NCBI GenBank assembly: GCA_900319345.1 | Contig: ONNZ01000005.1 | Location: 36,479-100,478 of the forward strand | DNA from: an uncultured Eubacteriales bacterium | Lineage (GTDB): Bacteria > Bacillota > Clostridia > Christensenellales > CAG-138 | DNA: 64,000 bases | Direction: 5' to 3' | Position numbers and translations under genes: made by a program | In this document: positions 51,971 to 60,709 of the stretch, one piece after another | Position numbering within the stretch: the stretch's first letter is position 1 | How the letters are laid out: every line of letters starts with the position of its first letter | Notes under the pieces: generated by a model | Database searches by the model: none | The model's input: only the letters and a program-made list of their open reading frames with translations | What the model was told of the DNA's origin: nothing

Positions 51971-52010
51971 GGAAAAGTAATACTGTGCCCAGATGGAAAA
52001 GGAGGGCAAT

Positions 52011-53402
52011 ATGAGCGAATTGACGATGGATAAACTGGTTTCCCTGTGCAAAGGCAGAGGCTTCATCTTTGCGGGAAGCGAGATATACGGAGGTTTGGCC
52101 AACACCTGGGACTACGGTCCTCTTGGCGTGGAGCTGAAGAACAACATCAAGAAGGCCTGGTGGAAAAAGTTCGTCCAGGAGAGTCCCTACAACGTGGGCC
52201 TGGACGCCGCCATCCTGATGAACCCCCAGACCTGGCAGGCTTCCGGGCACCTGGGCGGCTTTGCCGACCCCCTCATGGACTGCCGGGAGTGCAAGGAGCG
52301 CTTCCGCGCCGACAAGCTCATCGAGGACTGGTCCAGCGAGCACGGTGTGACCCTCGACAAGCCTCTGGACGCCTTCTCCCAGGCGGAGATGAAGGCCTTC
52401 ATCGAGGACAACAACATCCCCTGCCCCTCCTGCGGCAAGCACAACTTCACGGACATCCGGCAGTTCAACCTGATGTTCAAGACCTTCCAGGGCGTCACCG
52501 AGGACGCTAAGAACACCGTGTATCTGCGGCCCGAAACGGCCCAGGGCATCTTCGTGAACTTTGCCAACGTCCAGCGGACCACCCGCAAGAAGCTGCCCTT
52601 CGGCATCGGCCAGATCGGCAAGTCCTTCCGCAACGAGATCACCCCGGGCAACTTCATCTTCCGGGTCCGGGAGTTCGAACAGATGGAGCTGGAGTTCTTC
52701 TGCGAGCCGGGCACCGATCTTGAGTGGTTCGACTACTGGCGTTCCTACTGCCACAACTTCCTCCTGTCCCTGGGCATGAAGGACGAGAATCTGCGGCTCC
52801 GTGACCATGATCCCGAGGAGCTGTGCTTCTATTCCAAGGCCACCACGGACTTCGAGTTCCGCTTCCCCTTCGGCTGGGGCGAGCTCTGGGGCGTGGCGGA
52901 TCGGACCGATTACGACCTGACCCAACATCAGAACGCCTCCGGCAAGGATTTGAGCTACTTCGACACCGAGAAGAACGCCCGGTATATCCCTTACGTCATC
53001 GAGCCCTCCCTGGGCGTGGAGCGCACCTTCCTGGCGGTGATGTGCAACGCCTACGAGGAGCAGGAGCTCGATAAGGGCGACGTGCGGGTGGTGCTGCACC
53101 TGCACCCGGCCCTGGCCCCCTTCAAGGCGGCGGTGCTGCCGCTGAGCAAGAAGCTGGGCGAGCAGGCCTCCGCCATCCACGCCGAGCTATCGAAGTGGTT
53201 CCCCGTGGACTACGACGAGACCGGCTCCATCGGCAAGCGCTATCGCCGGGAGGACGAGATCGGCACCCCCATGTGCATCACCTACGACTTCGATTCCGAA
53301 GCTGACCACTGCGTCACCGTCCGGGATCGGGACACCATGGAGCAGGTCCGCCTGCCCATCGACCAGCTCAAGAGCTACATCGAGAGCAAGCTGGTCTTCT
53401 AA
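52011..53402 (+). CDS. glyS: Glycine--tRNA ligase (dimeric type)
   Basis: A 463-residue single-chain alpha2 GlyRS, class II. N-terminal [23 protein letters not shown] and [13 protein letters not shown], motif 2 [25 protein letters not shown], and motif 3 [13 protein letters not shown] are all present. A C-terminal anticodon-binding domain starts near residue 360. The start at 52011 follows GGAGGG; an upstream in-frame ATG at 51993 precedes the ribosome site. Zinc-type cysteines appear in [10 protein letters not shown] and CPSCGKHNF. Confidence 0.96.
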   Translation: MSELTMDKLVSLCKGRGFIFAGSEIYGGLANTWDYGPLGVELKNNIKKAWWKKFVQESPYNVGLDAAILMNPQTWQASGHLGGFADPLMDCRECKERFRADKLIEDWSSEHGVTLDKPLDAFSQAEMKAFIEDNNIPCPSCGKHNFTDIRQFNLMFKTFQGVTEDAKNTVYLRPETAQGIFVNFANVQRTTRKKLPFGIGQIGKSFRNEITPGNFIFRVREFEQMELEFFCEPGTDLEWFDYWRSYCHNFLLSLGMKDENLRLRDHDPEELCFYSKATTDFEFRFPFGWGELWGVADRTDYDLTQHQNASGKDLSYFDTEKNARYIPYVIEPSLGVERTFLAVMCNAYEEQELDKGDVRVVLHLHPALAPFKAAVLPLSKKLGEQASAIHAELSKWFPVDYDETGSIGKRYRREDEIGTPMCITYDFDSEADHCVTVRDRDTMEQVRLPIDQLKSYIESKLVF

Positions 53403-53461
53403 GAGAAGCACCCTCGCCGTGCCCGCCCACAGAGGGCGGGCACCTGTTTGAAAGGAGAGCT

Positions 53462-54313
53462 ATGGCGTTTTTGGAACTGGTATGGGACGTGTTCTATGAG
53501 GATTGCCTGATCCTCTTTCCCATCCTGTTTTTGACCTTCTTCTTCATCGAGTACCTGGAGCACCGGGCCGGGGAGAAGTTTTTGCGCCGCGTCGAAAAGG
53601 CGGAGAAGACCGGGCCCCTGTGGGGGGCCCTCATCGGTTGCGTGCCCCAATGCGGGTTCAGCGTGTCCTGCGCCCACCTGTTCAACGGGGGCATCGTCAC
53701 CGCGGGCACCCTTATCGCCGTGTTTCTCTCCACCTCCGACGAAGCCCTGCCCGTGCTCCTCTCCCACCGGAGCGCCCTGCCCGTTATCTGGAAGCTGCTC
53801 CTCGTGAAGGTGGGCCTGGCGGTGATCGCGGGCTACGCCGTGGACCTTATCTGGAAGCGGGAACGTCAGCGCGAGAGCTTCGCAAAAAAGAACATCGAGC
53901 ACGAATGCCACATCAAGGAGAGCTCCATCGGCGAGCTTATCTGGGAGGCTTTCAAGCGCACCTTGGAGGTGTGGGCAGCCCTGTTCATCGTGTCCATCGT
54001 GCTGACCTTCGTCATGGAGCGGGTGCCCAAGGAGAGCATCCAGCGGTTCCTGCTCAGCGGCTTCTTCCAGCCCTTCCTGGCCGCCCTGTTCGGCTTCATC
54101 CCCAACTGCGCCGTGTCCGTGGTGCTGGTGGAGCTGTACCTTTCGGACCTCATCAGCTTCGGCGCGGTGGTGGCTGGGCTCTCCTCGGCGGCGGGCCTGG
54201 GCATCCTGGCCCTGCTGCGGGGCAAGCGGGGCGTGAAGACCTACGCCGCCATCCTGGCGGTGTGCTACCTGGCCGCCTCCCTGGCCGGGGCTTTGATCCA
54301 GCTTTTGGAGTGA
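53462..54313 (+). CDS. Putative heavy-metal/manganese exporter (ArsP_2, DUF2899-like)
   Basis: A 283-residue protein with about eight TM segments. The duplicated membrane motif ALIGCVPQCGFSVSC and its partner ALFGFIPNCAVSVVL, each before a helix, is the hallmark of the family named 'putative 10-TM heavy-metal exporter' or 'putative manganese transporter'. Transport of arsenic or manganese is inferred from family names, not shown. The ribosome site is AAGGAGAG. The stop is one base before the recD2 start. Confidence 0.75.
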   Translation: MAFLELVWDVFYEDCLILFPILFLTFFFIEYLEHRAGEKFLRRVEKAEKTGPLWGALIGCVPQCGFSVSCAHLFNGGIVTAGTLIAVFLSTSDEALPVLLSHRSALPVIWKLLLVKVGLAVIAGYAVDLIWKRERQRESFAKKNIEHECHIKESSIGELIWEAFKRTLEVWAALFIVSIVLTFVMERVPKESIQRFLLSGFFQPFLAALFGFIPNCAVSVVLVELYLSDLISFGAVVAGLSSAAGLGILALLRGKRGVKTYAAILAVCYLAASLAGALIQLLE

Positions 54314-54314
54314 T

Positions 54315-56504
54315 ATGGAGATCACGGGCATCGTCGACAGGATCATATTCCGGAACGCCGAGAACGGGTACACCGTCCTCTCGCTCCGCACGGATTCGGA
54401 GGAGGGCTTCGCCACCCTCTGCGGCACCTTGCCCCTCGCCTCTCCCGGGGAACAGCTCCGGGCGGAGGGGACCATCAAATATCATCCCAAGTACGGCCAG
54501 CAGTTTATGGTGACCCACGCCGAAACCCTGGCCCCTTCCACCCAGCTGGCTATCGAAAACTACCTGGCGGGCGGCACTGTCAAGGGCGTGGGCCCCGCCA
54601 TGGCCCGGCTCATCGTGGACCGCTTCGACATGGACACCCTGCAGATCATGGAGAAGCAGCCGGAACGGCTGTTGGAGGTGCCCGGCATCGGCCGCAAGAA
54701 GCTGGAGATGATCGTGGGCTCCTTCCGCGAGAATCGGTCCATGCGGGACATCCTGATGGCCCTGGCCCCCTACGGGATCACCGTGAACCAGGCCTACCGC
54801 ATGTACAAGACCTACGGGGATCTGGCCCTCGCTAAAGTCCAGGAGAACCCCTATCAGCTCATCGACGATATCGACGGCATCGGCTTCATGACCGCCGACG
54901 CCATCGCCCAGCGGGTGGCCGGCTTCGAGACCAACTCCGCCGCCCGCCTGTTCGCTGGTATAAAATACGCTTTACAAGATGCCAAGAACGAATACGGCCA
55001 CACCTATCTGCCCGCGGAGAAGCTGGTCCTGAAGGCCTGTGGGCTCCTGGGCGTGGATACGGAACTGCTGACGGACGCCGTGGACGCCATGATCGCGGAG
55101 GGCTCCTTGGTGGAGCAGTTCGTGGGTGAGCAGCGGGGCGTGTTCCTGCCCTATATCGCCCGCATGGAGTCCAGCATCGCCCAGAAGCTGATGCAGCTTT
55201 CTGAACCCCCGGTGGCGAACCCCTTCTGGGACGTGAGCCAATACGAGCGGGAGCTGGGGCTCACCCTGTCCGAGAGCCAGCGCACGGCAGTGACCCGGGC
55301 CCTGGACGCGGGGGTCATGATCATCACCGGCGGCCCCGGCACCGGTAAGACCACCATCATCCGCTGCATCACCCATGCCTTCGCCGGCATGGGCATGACC
55401 TTCGCCCTGGCCGCCCCCACGGGCCGGGCCGCCAAGCGTATGACCGAAGCCACGGGTGCCGACGCCAAGACCATCCATCGGCTCCTCGAATACAACCCTC
55501 AGGGGGGCTTCGTCCGCAACAAGGACAACCCCTTGGTCTACGATCTTATCATCGTGGACGAGATGAGCATGGTGGACGTGCCCCTGATGCACGCCCTCTT
55601 GAACGCCCTCCCCCGGGGCACCCGGCTGCTGCTGGTGGGCGACGCGGATCAGCTGCCGCCCGTGGGCTGCGGCGACGTGCTGCGGGACTGTCTGGACAGC
55701 GGGCAGCTGCCCGTCATCCGGCTGACGGAAATCTTCCGCCAGGCCGCCCAAAGCCGCATCATCACCAACGCCCACCGGATCAACCAGGGGCAGATGCCCA
55801 TTTTAAGCAGCGAGGAATCCGATTTTATCTACGAGGAGATCCTGCCCCCGGAGCGCATTTTGGAGCGGGTCAAGCAGCTTTGCCAGCGGGAGTGCGCCAA
55901 ACTCGGCACCTCGGAACCGTTGATGGACGTGCAGGTGCTGGCCCCCATGAAGAAGGGCATACTGGGGGTGGAGAACCTGAACCGGGTGCTCCAGGCCGCC
56001 CTGAACCCCGCCGCCCAAGACAAGCCCGAGCACACCTTCGGCGAGACCCTGTTCCGGCAGGGGGACAAGATCATGCAGATCAAGAACGACTACAAGCTCA
56101 CCTGGGTTCGGCAGGACGAAAGTGGCCTCATGCAGGAGGGTGCCGGAGTCTTCAACGGGGATCTGGGGACCCTCTATGGGCTGGACACCGTCAACCGGTC
56201 CATGCACGTGCTCTTCGACGACGGGCGGCTGGCGGAATACAGCTTCACCCAGAGCGACGAGTTGGACCTGGCGTACTGCATCAGCATCCATAAGAGCCAG
56301 GGCAGCGAATTCCCCACGGTGCTGCTGCCCCTTGCCGGCGGGCCCGGCATGCTGCTGAACCGGAATCTGCTTTACACCGCCGTCACCCGTGCCAAGGGCC
56401 TAGTCTATTGCCTCGGCCATCGGGACACCGTGGCGCGGATGGTGCGGACCGTCCAGTCCCGCCGCCGGTACACCTCCCTGTCCGTTCGATTGCAGGAGCT
56501 GTAG
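54315..56504 (+). CDS. recD2: RecD-like DNA helicase (RecD2)
   Basis: A 729-residue SF1B 5'-3' helicase used in DNA repair without RecBC. An N-terminal OB-like domain (1-75) and helix-hairpin-helix region (about 85-200) are followed by the helicase core. Walker A is GGPGTGKTT (339-347), Walker B is LIIVDEMSMVD (about 413-423), then LVGDADQLPPVG. The C-terminal motif VI region includes HKSQGSEFPTVLLPL and NRNLLYTAVTRAK. The length is typical of RecD2. It is translationally coupled to the exporter gene. Confidence 0.94.
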   Translation: MEITGIVDRIIFRNAENGYTVLSLRTDSEEGFATLCGTLPLASPGEQLRAEGTIKYHPKYGQQFMVTHAETLAPSTQLAIENYLAGGTVKGVGPAMARLIVDRFDMDTLQIMEKQPERLLEVPGIGRKKLEMIVGSFRENRSMRDILMALAPYGITVNQAYRMYKTYGDLALAKVQENPYQLIDDIDGIGFMTADAIAQRVAGFETNSAARLFAGIKYALQDAKNEYGHTYLPAEKLVLKACGLLGVDTELLTDAVDAMIAEGSLVEQFVGEQRGVFLPYIARMESSIAQKLMQLSEPPVANPFWDVSQYERELGLTLSESQRTAVTRALDAGVMIITGGPGTGKTTIIRCITHAFAGMGMTFALAAPTGRAAKRMTEATGADAKTIHRLLEYNPQGGFVRNKDNPLVYDLIIVDEMSMVDVPLMHALLNALPRGTRLLLVGDADQLPPVGCGDVLRDCLDSGQLPVIRLTEIFRQAAQSRIITNAHRINQGQMPILSSEESDFIYEEILPPERILERVKQLCQRECAKLGTSEPLMDVQVLAPMKKGILGVENLNRVLQAALNPAAQDKPEHTFGETLFRQGDKIMQIKNDYKLTWVRQDESGLMQEGAGVFNGDLGTLYGLDTVNRSMHVLFDDGRLAEYSFTQSDELDLAYCISIHKSQGSEFPTVLLPLAGGPGMLLNRNLLYTAVTRAKGLVYCLGHRDTVARMVRTVQSRRRYTSLSVRLQEL

Positions 56505-56508
56505 GCCT

Positions 56509-57147
56509 ATGGACCGGACACGAGAACTGCTCCTCTCTTTGGCATCTCCGCCGCCCCATCGCTGTTTTCTGTGCGATCGGGAGTGCGTTATGGGTGAGGA
56601 CGGCCTCTGCGATGATTGCCGCCGGATATTGAAGCTGGCCATCTCCCCCGCCCCACCGGAGGGGCTGGATGGGCTCACTGCTGGCATTCGATACTGCGAC
56701 CAGCTGCGCACCCCCTTCTATCGCTTCAAAGATGGCGAGCGCCGGGATTACACGCCGTTCTTCGCCCAATTCGTCTCCATCCCCGAGGAATGGCATGCCG
56801 AACTGCTGTTGCCCGTACCCTTGCATTGGCTGCGGCAATACCGACGGACCTACAATCAAAGCTTTCTTTTGTCTGAATACGTGTCCTCCCGATACGGCAT
56901 CCCCATCTGCCAGGACCTGCTGGTCCGCATCCGCCGTACCCCGGAGCAAAAGAATCTGTTGGGCGCGAAACGACGCAACAATCTGAAGGGCGCTTTTCGG
57001 GCCGCGCCGGAATGCAAGGGACGGTCCATCGTCCTCATCGACGACGTGGTCACCTCCGGCACCACCCTCTCCGAATGCGCTAAGACATTAAAAAAGGCAG
57101 GCGCATATCGAGTGTATGCAGCCTGCGTTGCCTGTTCAGACAGATAG
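56509..57147 (+). CDS. comF: ComF family phosphoribosyltransferase-like protein
   Basis: A 212-residue ComF-type protein, linked in Bacillus and Haemophilus to DNA uptake and handling of incoming single strands. A double zinc ribbon opens the protein (CFLCDRECV, CDDCRRIL). The phosphoribosyltransferase motif IVLIDDVVTSGTTLSEC lies near the C-terminus. It begins 4 nt after recD2 (no clear ribosome site beyond GGAGCTG), so it is coupled. Pairing with recD2 fits a role in recombination of incoming DNA. Confidence 0.88.
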   Translation: MDRTRELLLSLASPPPHRCFLCDRECVMGEDGLCDDCRRILKLAISPAPPEGLDGLTAGIRYCDQLRTPFYRFKDGERRDYTPFFAQFVSIPEEWHAELLLPVPLHWLRQYRRTYNQSFLLSEYVSSRYGIPICQDLLVRIRRTPEQKNLLGAKRRNNLKGAFRAAPECKGRSIVLIDDVVTSGTTLSECAKTLKKAGAYRVYAACVACSDR

Positions 57148-57149
57148 TC

Positions 57150-57410
57150 TCACATTTCTTCCTTTTCGTGCAAATATTTCTCCCTGGTCGCCTGGCCGCC
57201 GCGGATATGCCGCTCGGCCTTGTTGGTGTCCAGCACCCGGCGGACCTGGGCGTACAGGCTGGGGTCGACCTGCTTCAGCCGCCCCGTGACCAGCTTGTGG
57301 ACCGTGGACTTGGAGGTGCCGAAGAAGTGGGCGGTCTCCCGGACCGTGGCCCCGTTCTGCACCATGTACCGACCGTACAAACACGATTTTTCCGTTCGAT
57401 CTTGCTTCAT
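57150..57410 (-). CDS. spoIIID: Sporulation transcriptional regulator SpoIIID
   Basis: An 86-residue SpoIIID, the mother-cell DNA-binding protein that reshapes the sigma-E regulon and activates sigK. The HTH is ATVRETAHFFGTSKSTVHK (about 21-39), followed by a basic C-terminus with HIRGGQATREKYL, the family signature. The size is as in Bacillus. The ribosome site is GAGGGAGC. It follows murI and has its own sigma-E-like promoter in the gap. Confidence 0.95.
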   Translation of the reverse strand: MKQDRTEKSCLYGRYMVQNGATVRETAHFFGTSKSTVHKLVTGRLKQVDPSLYAQVRRVLDTNKAERHIRGGQATREKYLHEKEEM

Positions 57411-57439
57411 GCGCTCCCTCGCTCCCTGACCTTTGCTCC

Positions 57440-57468
57440 ACTATATGCGGCCGGGAGGGAGGGTATGC
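57440..57468 (-). promoter_or_regulatory. Sigma-E-type promoter of spoIIID
   Basis: GCATACC (complement of 57462-57468), 14 bp, CATATAGT (complement of 57440-57447). It has the same -35 heptamer as spoIVA, and the -10 differs by one base from CATACAGT. spoIIID is sigma-E dependent in Bacillus. Confidence 0.7.
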
Positions 57469-57472
57469 GCTG

Positions 57473-58273
57473 TTAGAATTGATCGATATTCACCTTCTGC
57501 ACGTTATCGGCGGAGACGGCGTCCAGATACCGCCGGGCGATATCCAAGAAGCCGGTGTCCTCGTCGCTGACGAAGTAGGACACCTGGTTGGGCGCGCCGC
57601 TTTCCGGCAGGTCGAAATCCTGCCTGAGCCCGAAGGAAAGGGCCTTTCCCACGTTGACGAAGGTCACGTCGGGCATGTGGCGCTCCAGGGTGTTGGCCAG
57701 GAAGGGATAATGGGTGCAACCCATGATGACGGTGTCCACCCCCGTGCCTTGGAAGGCGGAGAGGTATCGCTCCACGGTCATCTCTGTGATGGGATCGTCC
57801 GGCGCGAAGCCGTTCTCGATCAGGGGCACGAACAGGGGGCACTCCACCCCCCAGGTCTTCGCTTCGGGACACAGCTCCCGTATCCGGCGCTCGTAGGCGT
57901 GGGAGTTGACGGTGGCCCGGGTGCCGATGACGCCGATGTGCTTCGTTTTGGACGCCTGCAGCGCCGCCTGGCAGCCCGCGTCGATCACGCCCACGATGGG
58001 CAGAGAGAAGCTCTTTTTCAAGGCGGGCAGGCAGTTGGTGCTCACCGTGCCGCAGGCGATCAGGATGGCCTGTACGCCTTGGGACAACAAGAAGCGCACG
58101 TCCTGCTCCGCGTAGCGGGTGATGGTCTCCACCGTGCGGGAGCCGTAGGGGACCCGGGCCGTGTCGCCGAAGTAGACAACGTCCAGGCCGGAGTTGTATT
58201 TGCAGACCTCGTTGAGGACGGTGAGCCCGCCCAGGCCGCTGTCGAATACGCCCAATCGTTTCAGGGTGCCCAT
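57473..58273 (-). CDS. murI: Glutamate racemase
   Basis: A 266-residue MurI that makes D-glutamate for peptidoglycan. GVFDSGLGGLTVL opens the protein, with VYFGDTARVPYGSR and the two catalytic cysteines in LIACGTVSTN and MGCTHYPFL. The first motif is usually ACNTA(S); here the Asn is Gly. This altered form may be lineage-specific, and the cysteine is retained. It is followed by spoIIID and preceded at 22 nt by an acidic 105-residue gene. Confidence 0.93.
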   Translation of the reverse strand: MGTLKRLGVFDSGLGGLTVLNEVCKYNSGLDVVYFGDTARVPYGSRTVETITRYAEQDVRFLLSQGVQAILIACGTVSTNCLPALKKSFSLPIVGVIDAGCQAALQASKTKHIGVIGTRATVNSHAYERRIRELCPEAKTWGVECPLFVPLIENGFAPDDPITEMTVERYLSAFQGTGVDTVIMGCTHYPFLANTLERHMPDVTFVNVGKALSFGLRQDFDLPESGAPNQVSYFVSDEDTGFLDIARRYLDAVSADNVQKVNIDQF

Positions 58274-58295
58274 GAGAAAATCCCCTTACTTCGTA

Positions 58296-58613
58296 TTATT
58301 CCCAGTCTATGAGGCCCACGCTCTCGAGATACGCTTCGCTGTACTCCATGTAGTCCTCCACGAACCGCATGGCGTACATCTTCTGCTCCGGGAAGGCTTC
58401 CTGGAGCTTCTTCATCATGTACTCGAAGGCCTGATCGTCGTCGTAGACCGCGCCGTCGTCGACGCCGCTTTCCGCCATGAACGCTTCGTCCAGGTCCATG
58501 ACCTTGTCCAGCATCTTCTCGAACACGTCCTTGGGCAGGATGTTGAAATCCCCCTGGGCCGTGAACTTATCGGCGATATAGGCTCGTGCGTCCGTTCTGC
58601 TGTACTCTTCCAT
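58296..58613 (-). CDS. Small acidic protein of unknown function, 105 residues
   Basis: A cytosolic-looking protein, strongly acidic (clusters such as DLDEAFMAESGVDDGAVYDDD), with predicted helices and no membrane segment. No family is recognised. The start MEEYSRTDAR at 58613 has AGGAGG; a longer frame lies in the promoter. It is probably the first gene of a run with murI and then spoIIID. Confidence 0.65.
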   Translation of the reverse strand: MEEYSRTDARAYIADKFTAQGDFNILPKDVFEKMLDKVMDLDEAFMAESGVDDGAVYDDDQAFEYMMKKLQEAFPEQKMYAMRFVEDYMEYSEAYLESVGLIDWE

Positions 58614-58644
58614 GTTTTGCCTCCTGCTGTCTGTTTGTGGCATA

Positions 58645-58673
58645 GTATATCATTTTGTTGGCCCGCCGTCCAT
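58645..58673 (-). promoter_or_regulatory. Promoter of the acidic-protein/murI run
   Basis: TGGACG (complement of 58668-58673), 17 bp, TATACT (complement of 58645-58650). Confidence 0.55.
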
Positions 58674-58724
58674 AATCCGGATATGAATTTTTCATGACCC
58701 CGCAAAAGTTCACCGTAGTTTCAC

Positions 58725-58753
58725 TTGCCATCCGGGCATTTTTTCTGTACACT
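58725..58753 (+). promoter_or_regulatory. Promoter of the MBL-fold lipoprotein gene, abutting its start codon
   Basis: TTGCCA (58725-58730), 17 bp, TACACT (58748-58753). The ATG at 58761 follows after 7 nt with no ribosome site. Confidence 0.65.
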
Positions 58754-58760
58754 GATTGAC

Positions 58761-59576
58761 ATGAAAACCATTCTTTCCATCTGCATATGCCTCGCGATGC
58801 TCTTTGGCTGCACCCCTGAGCCGGTCAGCGGCATGGACATCCGCACCTTCTCCATCGGCAAGGCGGACTGTTCGCTGCTGTCCTTCGACGGGTACAACGT
58901 GCTCATCGACACGGGCGAGGAGGACGACGGGGACGATATCCTGGAGGCCCTGAACAAGCTTCAGGTGAAGAAGCTGGATCTGGTGATCCTGACCCACTTC
59001 GACAAGGACCACATCGGCGGCTTCCCGGAGCTGGCCGCCGCCCTGCCCGTGGACAGGGTGATCCTGCCGGACTACGTGCGCTCGAGCGACCTCTACGACG
59101 CCATGACCGCCTCCATCGAGGAGCACGGCATACCCGCGGAACGGCTCACCGCGGAATCGTCCTTTGCCCTGGGCCGCGCCAGCTTCACCGTCTGGCCCTC
59201 CACCAAGACCTACGACCCGGAGAAGGGCAACGACAACCAGATGTCCCTGGTGACCCGCGTGGCCTTCGGCCAGGTTCGCCTCCTGTTCCTGGCGGACGCG
59301 GAGGGCGGCTGGCTCAAGGACCTGTGCTATTCCACCTACGAGCTGGGCTGCGACGTCATCAAGATCCCCTGCCACGGTAAATGGCAGAAGCATCTGCCCG
59401 CCCTGCTGACCCTGTCCCTGCCCCAATACGCCATCATCACCGATTCCGATAAGAACCCCGCCGCTGTGGAAACCCTGGACGCTCTCAACACCATGGACGT
59501 GACGACCTTGCGCACCGCGGACGGGGACGTGCATCTGTTCACCGACGGGCAGACCGTGACGATCCCCAAGGACTGA
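58761..59576 (+). CDS. MBL-fold hydrolase lipoprotein (ComEC C-terminal-like)
   Basis: A 271-residue lipoprotein. The signal peptide MKTILSICICLAMLFGC ends in a lipobox. The metallo-beta-lactamase domain has DCSLLSFDGYNVLIDTG, the metal motif THFDKDHIGG (about residues 82-91), NDNQMSLV and a late D in LFLADAEGG. This resembles the extracellular nuclease-like MBL domain of ComEC. The substrate is unknown; an exported DNA- or lipid-degrading role is inferred. The ATG lies at the predicted transcription start. Confidence 0.85.
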   Translation: MKTILSICICLAMLFGCTPEPVSGMDIRTFSIGKADCSLLSFDGYNVLIDTGEEDDGDDILEALNKLQVKKLDLVILTHFDKDHIGGFPELAAALPVDRVILPDYVRSSDLYDAMTASIEEHGIPAERLTAESSFALGRASFTVWPSTKTYDPEKGNDNQMSLVTRVAFGQVRLLFLADAEGGWLKDLCYSTYELGCDVIKIPCHGKWQKHLPALLTLSLPQYAIITDSDKNPAAVETLDALNTMDVTTLRTADGDVHLFTDGQTVTIPKD

Positions 59577-59594
59577 CGCGTATGCAAATAGAAC

Positions 59595-59622
59595 GGTGAC
59601 GGTTTTTGCCGTCACCTTTTGT
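59595..59622 (+). terminator. Terminator after the MBL lipoprotein
   Basis: GGTGACGG/CCGTCACC stem with a 6-nt loop, followed by TTTTGTTT. Confidence 0.85.
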
Positions 59623-59625
59623 TTC

Positions 59626-60540
59626 TCACTCTTTTCTGACTCGGCGTACGATCTCGATGGGCGGCTCATCGTCGTCCTCATCCTCCTCCGGCGGGACTTC
59701 CTCCATGGGTTCTTGCTCGTCCTCTTCCGGCGCCGTCAGCTCCTCGTCGTCCTCGTCGTCCTCGAAATACTTGATCCTGGCCTTATTCCGGCCCCGGCGC
59801 ACGATCATCAATGTCAGCACCACGCAGATCAGGATCGCCACCACGATGAACAGGCCGAACACGATATAGGCCAGCACGTCGTTGTCCTCATTGGTGGGCT
59901 CCGGAGCGGGGCTGGACCCGGGGGCCGTCGTGACCTCCGTCACGGGGAACCGGGGTTCGTCGGTGGCCACGGTTGCAGGGGGCTGGCTGCCCGCTGGAGC
60001 GCTGGTATACGGAGGGATGGTGTTGGGGACGCTCTGTCCCGTGACCCGGCCCAGGTTGATGGTGCCGCCCGTATAGCTGCGCTGGCTGCCGGAGCTGGGG
60101 GTGATGAAGGAGTATGACACCTTCTTCAGCACCAGCATGGTGCTCACGGCGGACAGGATCTTGAAGCGCACGTGCATCAGGGTGCCGCTGCCGGTGCAGC
60201 CGCTGGAGGAGGCCGCCGTAAATGCTACCGCGCCGGTCTTGGTGGTCACGTTGCAGGTATATTCCACCCCCAGTATCTTCATCCGATCCTGGGAAAGCTC
60301 CTGGATCTCAACGAATTCTAGCGCTGCGCTGTCATATTCCAGCACGAACTGGAGGGAATCCATGGTCTGCCCCAGCTTGGGCGCTTCCACGGTCAGGTTC
60401 ATCGCCACGGTCACCGTGTCGCCCACGTTCCCCCGCACGTCCTCCGAGGTGATGGTCACGGGGGTCCCGGCCGCCACGGCTGCGGATATGGGCAGCAAAA
60501 GCAACGCTGCAAAAAGAAGAGAAATGATCCTACGTTTCAT
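59626..60540 (-). CDS. Membrane-anchored cohesin-domain protein with acidic cytoplasmic tail
   Basis: A 304-residue protein. The signal peptide MKRRIISLLFAALLLLP is cleaved near residue 24. A cohesin-type domain (about 27-165) has ITSEDVRGNVGDTVTVAMNL, LQFVLEYDSAALEFVEI and GTLMHVRFKIL, the usual cohesin strands. A Pro/Thr linker precedes a TM (about 220-245), then a 55-residue tail extremely rich in Asp and Glu. Cohesins bind dockerins, but no dockerin is in the window. The start was chosen by AAGGAGC. Confidence 0.8.
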   Translation of the reverse strand: MKRRIISLLFAALLLLPISAAVAAGTPVTITSEDVRGNVGDTVTVAMNLTVEAPKLGQTMDSLQFVLEYDSAALEFVEIQELSQDRMKILGVEYTCNVTTKTGAVAFTAASSSGCTGSGTLMHVRFKILSAVSTMLVLKKVSYSFITPSSGSQRSYTGGTINLGRVTGQSVPNTIPPYTSAPAGSQPPATVATDEPRFPVTEVTTAPGSSPAPEPTNEDNDVLAYIVFGLFIVVAILICVVLTLMIVRRGRNKARIKYFEDDEDDEELTAPEEDEQEPMEEVPPEEDEDDDEPPIEIVRRVRKE

Positions 60541-60610
60541 CCGAAGCTCCTTCATGTAGTATGCGCTCACCGCGGGGGCCTATGCCTGCGGGCCATGTCG
60601 TATCGTGTGT

Positions 60611-60639
60611 ATTGTACTATCCTTCCTCCCATAAGTCAA
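60611..60639 (-). promoter_or_regulatory. Promoter of the cohesin-domain gene
   Basis: TTGACT (complement of 60634-60639), 17 bp, TACAAT (complement of 60611-60616). It is back-to-back with the cysS promoter (7 bp between the -35 boxes). Confidence 0.75.
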
Positions 60640-60646
60640 ATTCGGA

Positions 60647-60675
60647 TTGACAACGTCATGTAAATTTCATATAAT
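60647..60675 (+). promoter_or_regulatory. Promoter of cysS
   Basis: TTGACA (60647-60652), 17 bp, TATAAT (60670-60675). The leader is about 28 nt with GGGAG and no T-box. Confidence 0.9.
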
Positions 60676-60709
60676 TTTCTAAATTTGACAGTGAGAAAGG
60701 GAGTATTCC

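Noticed and set aside
51971-52010. T-box before glyS (and likewise before cysS at 60676-60709)
   Set aside because: Both leaders are under 45 nt and lack the T-box sequence and terminator.
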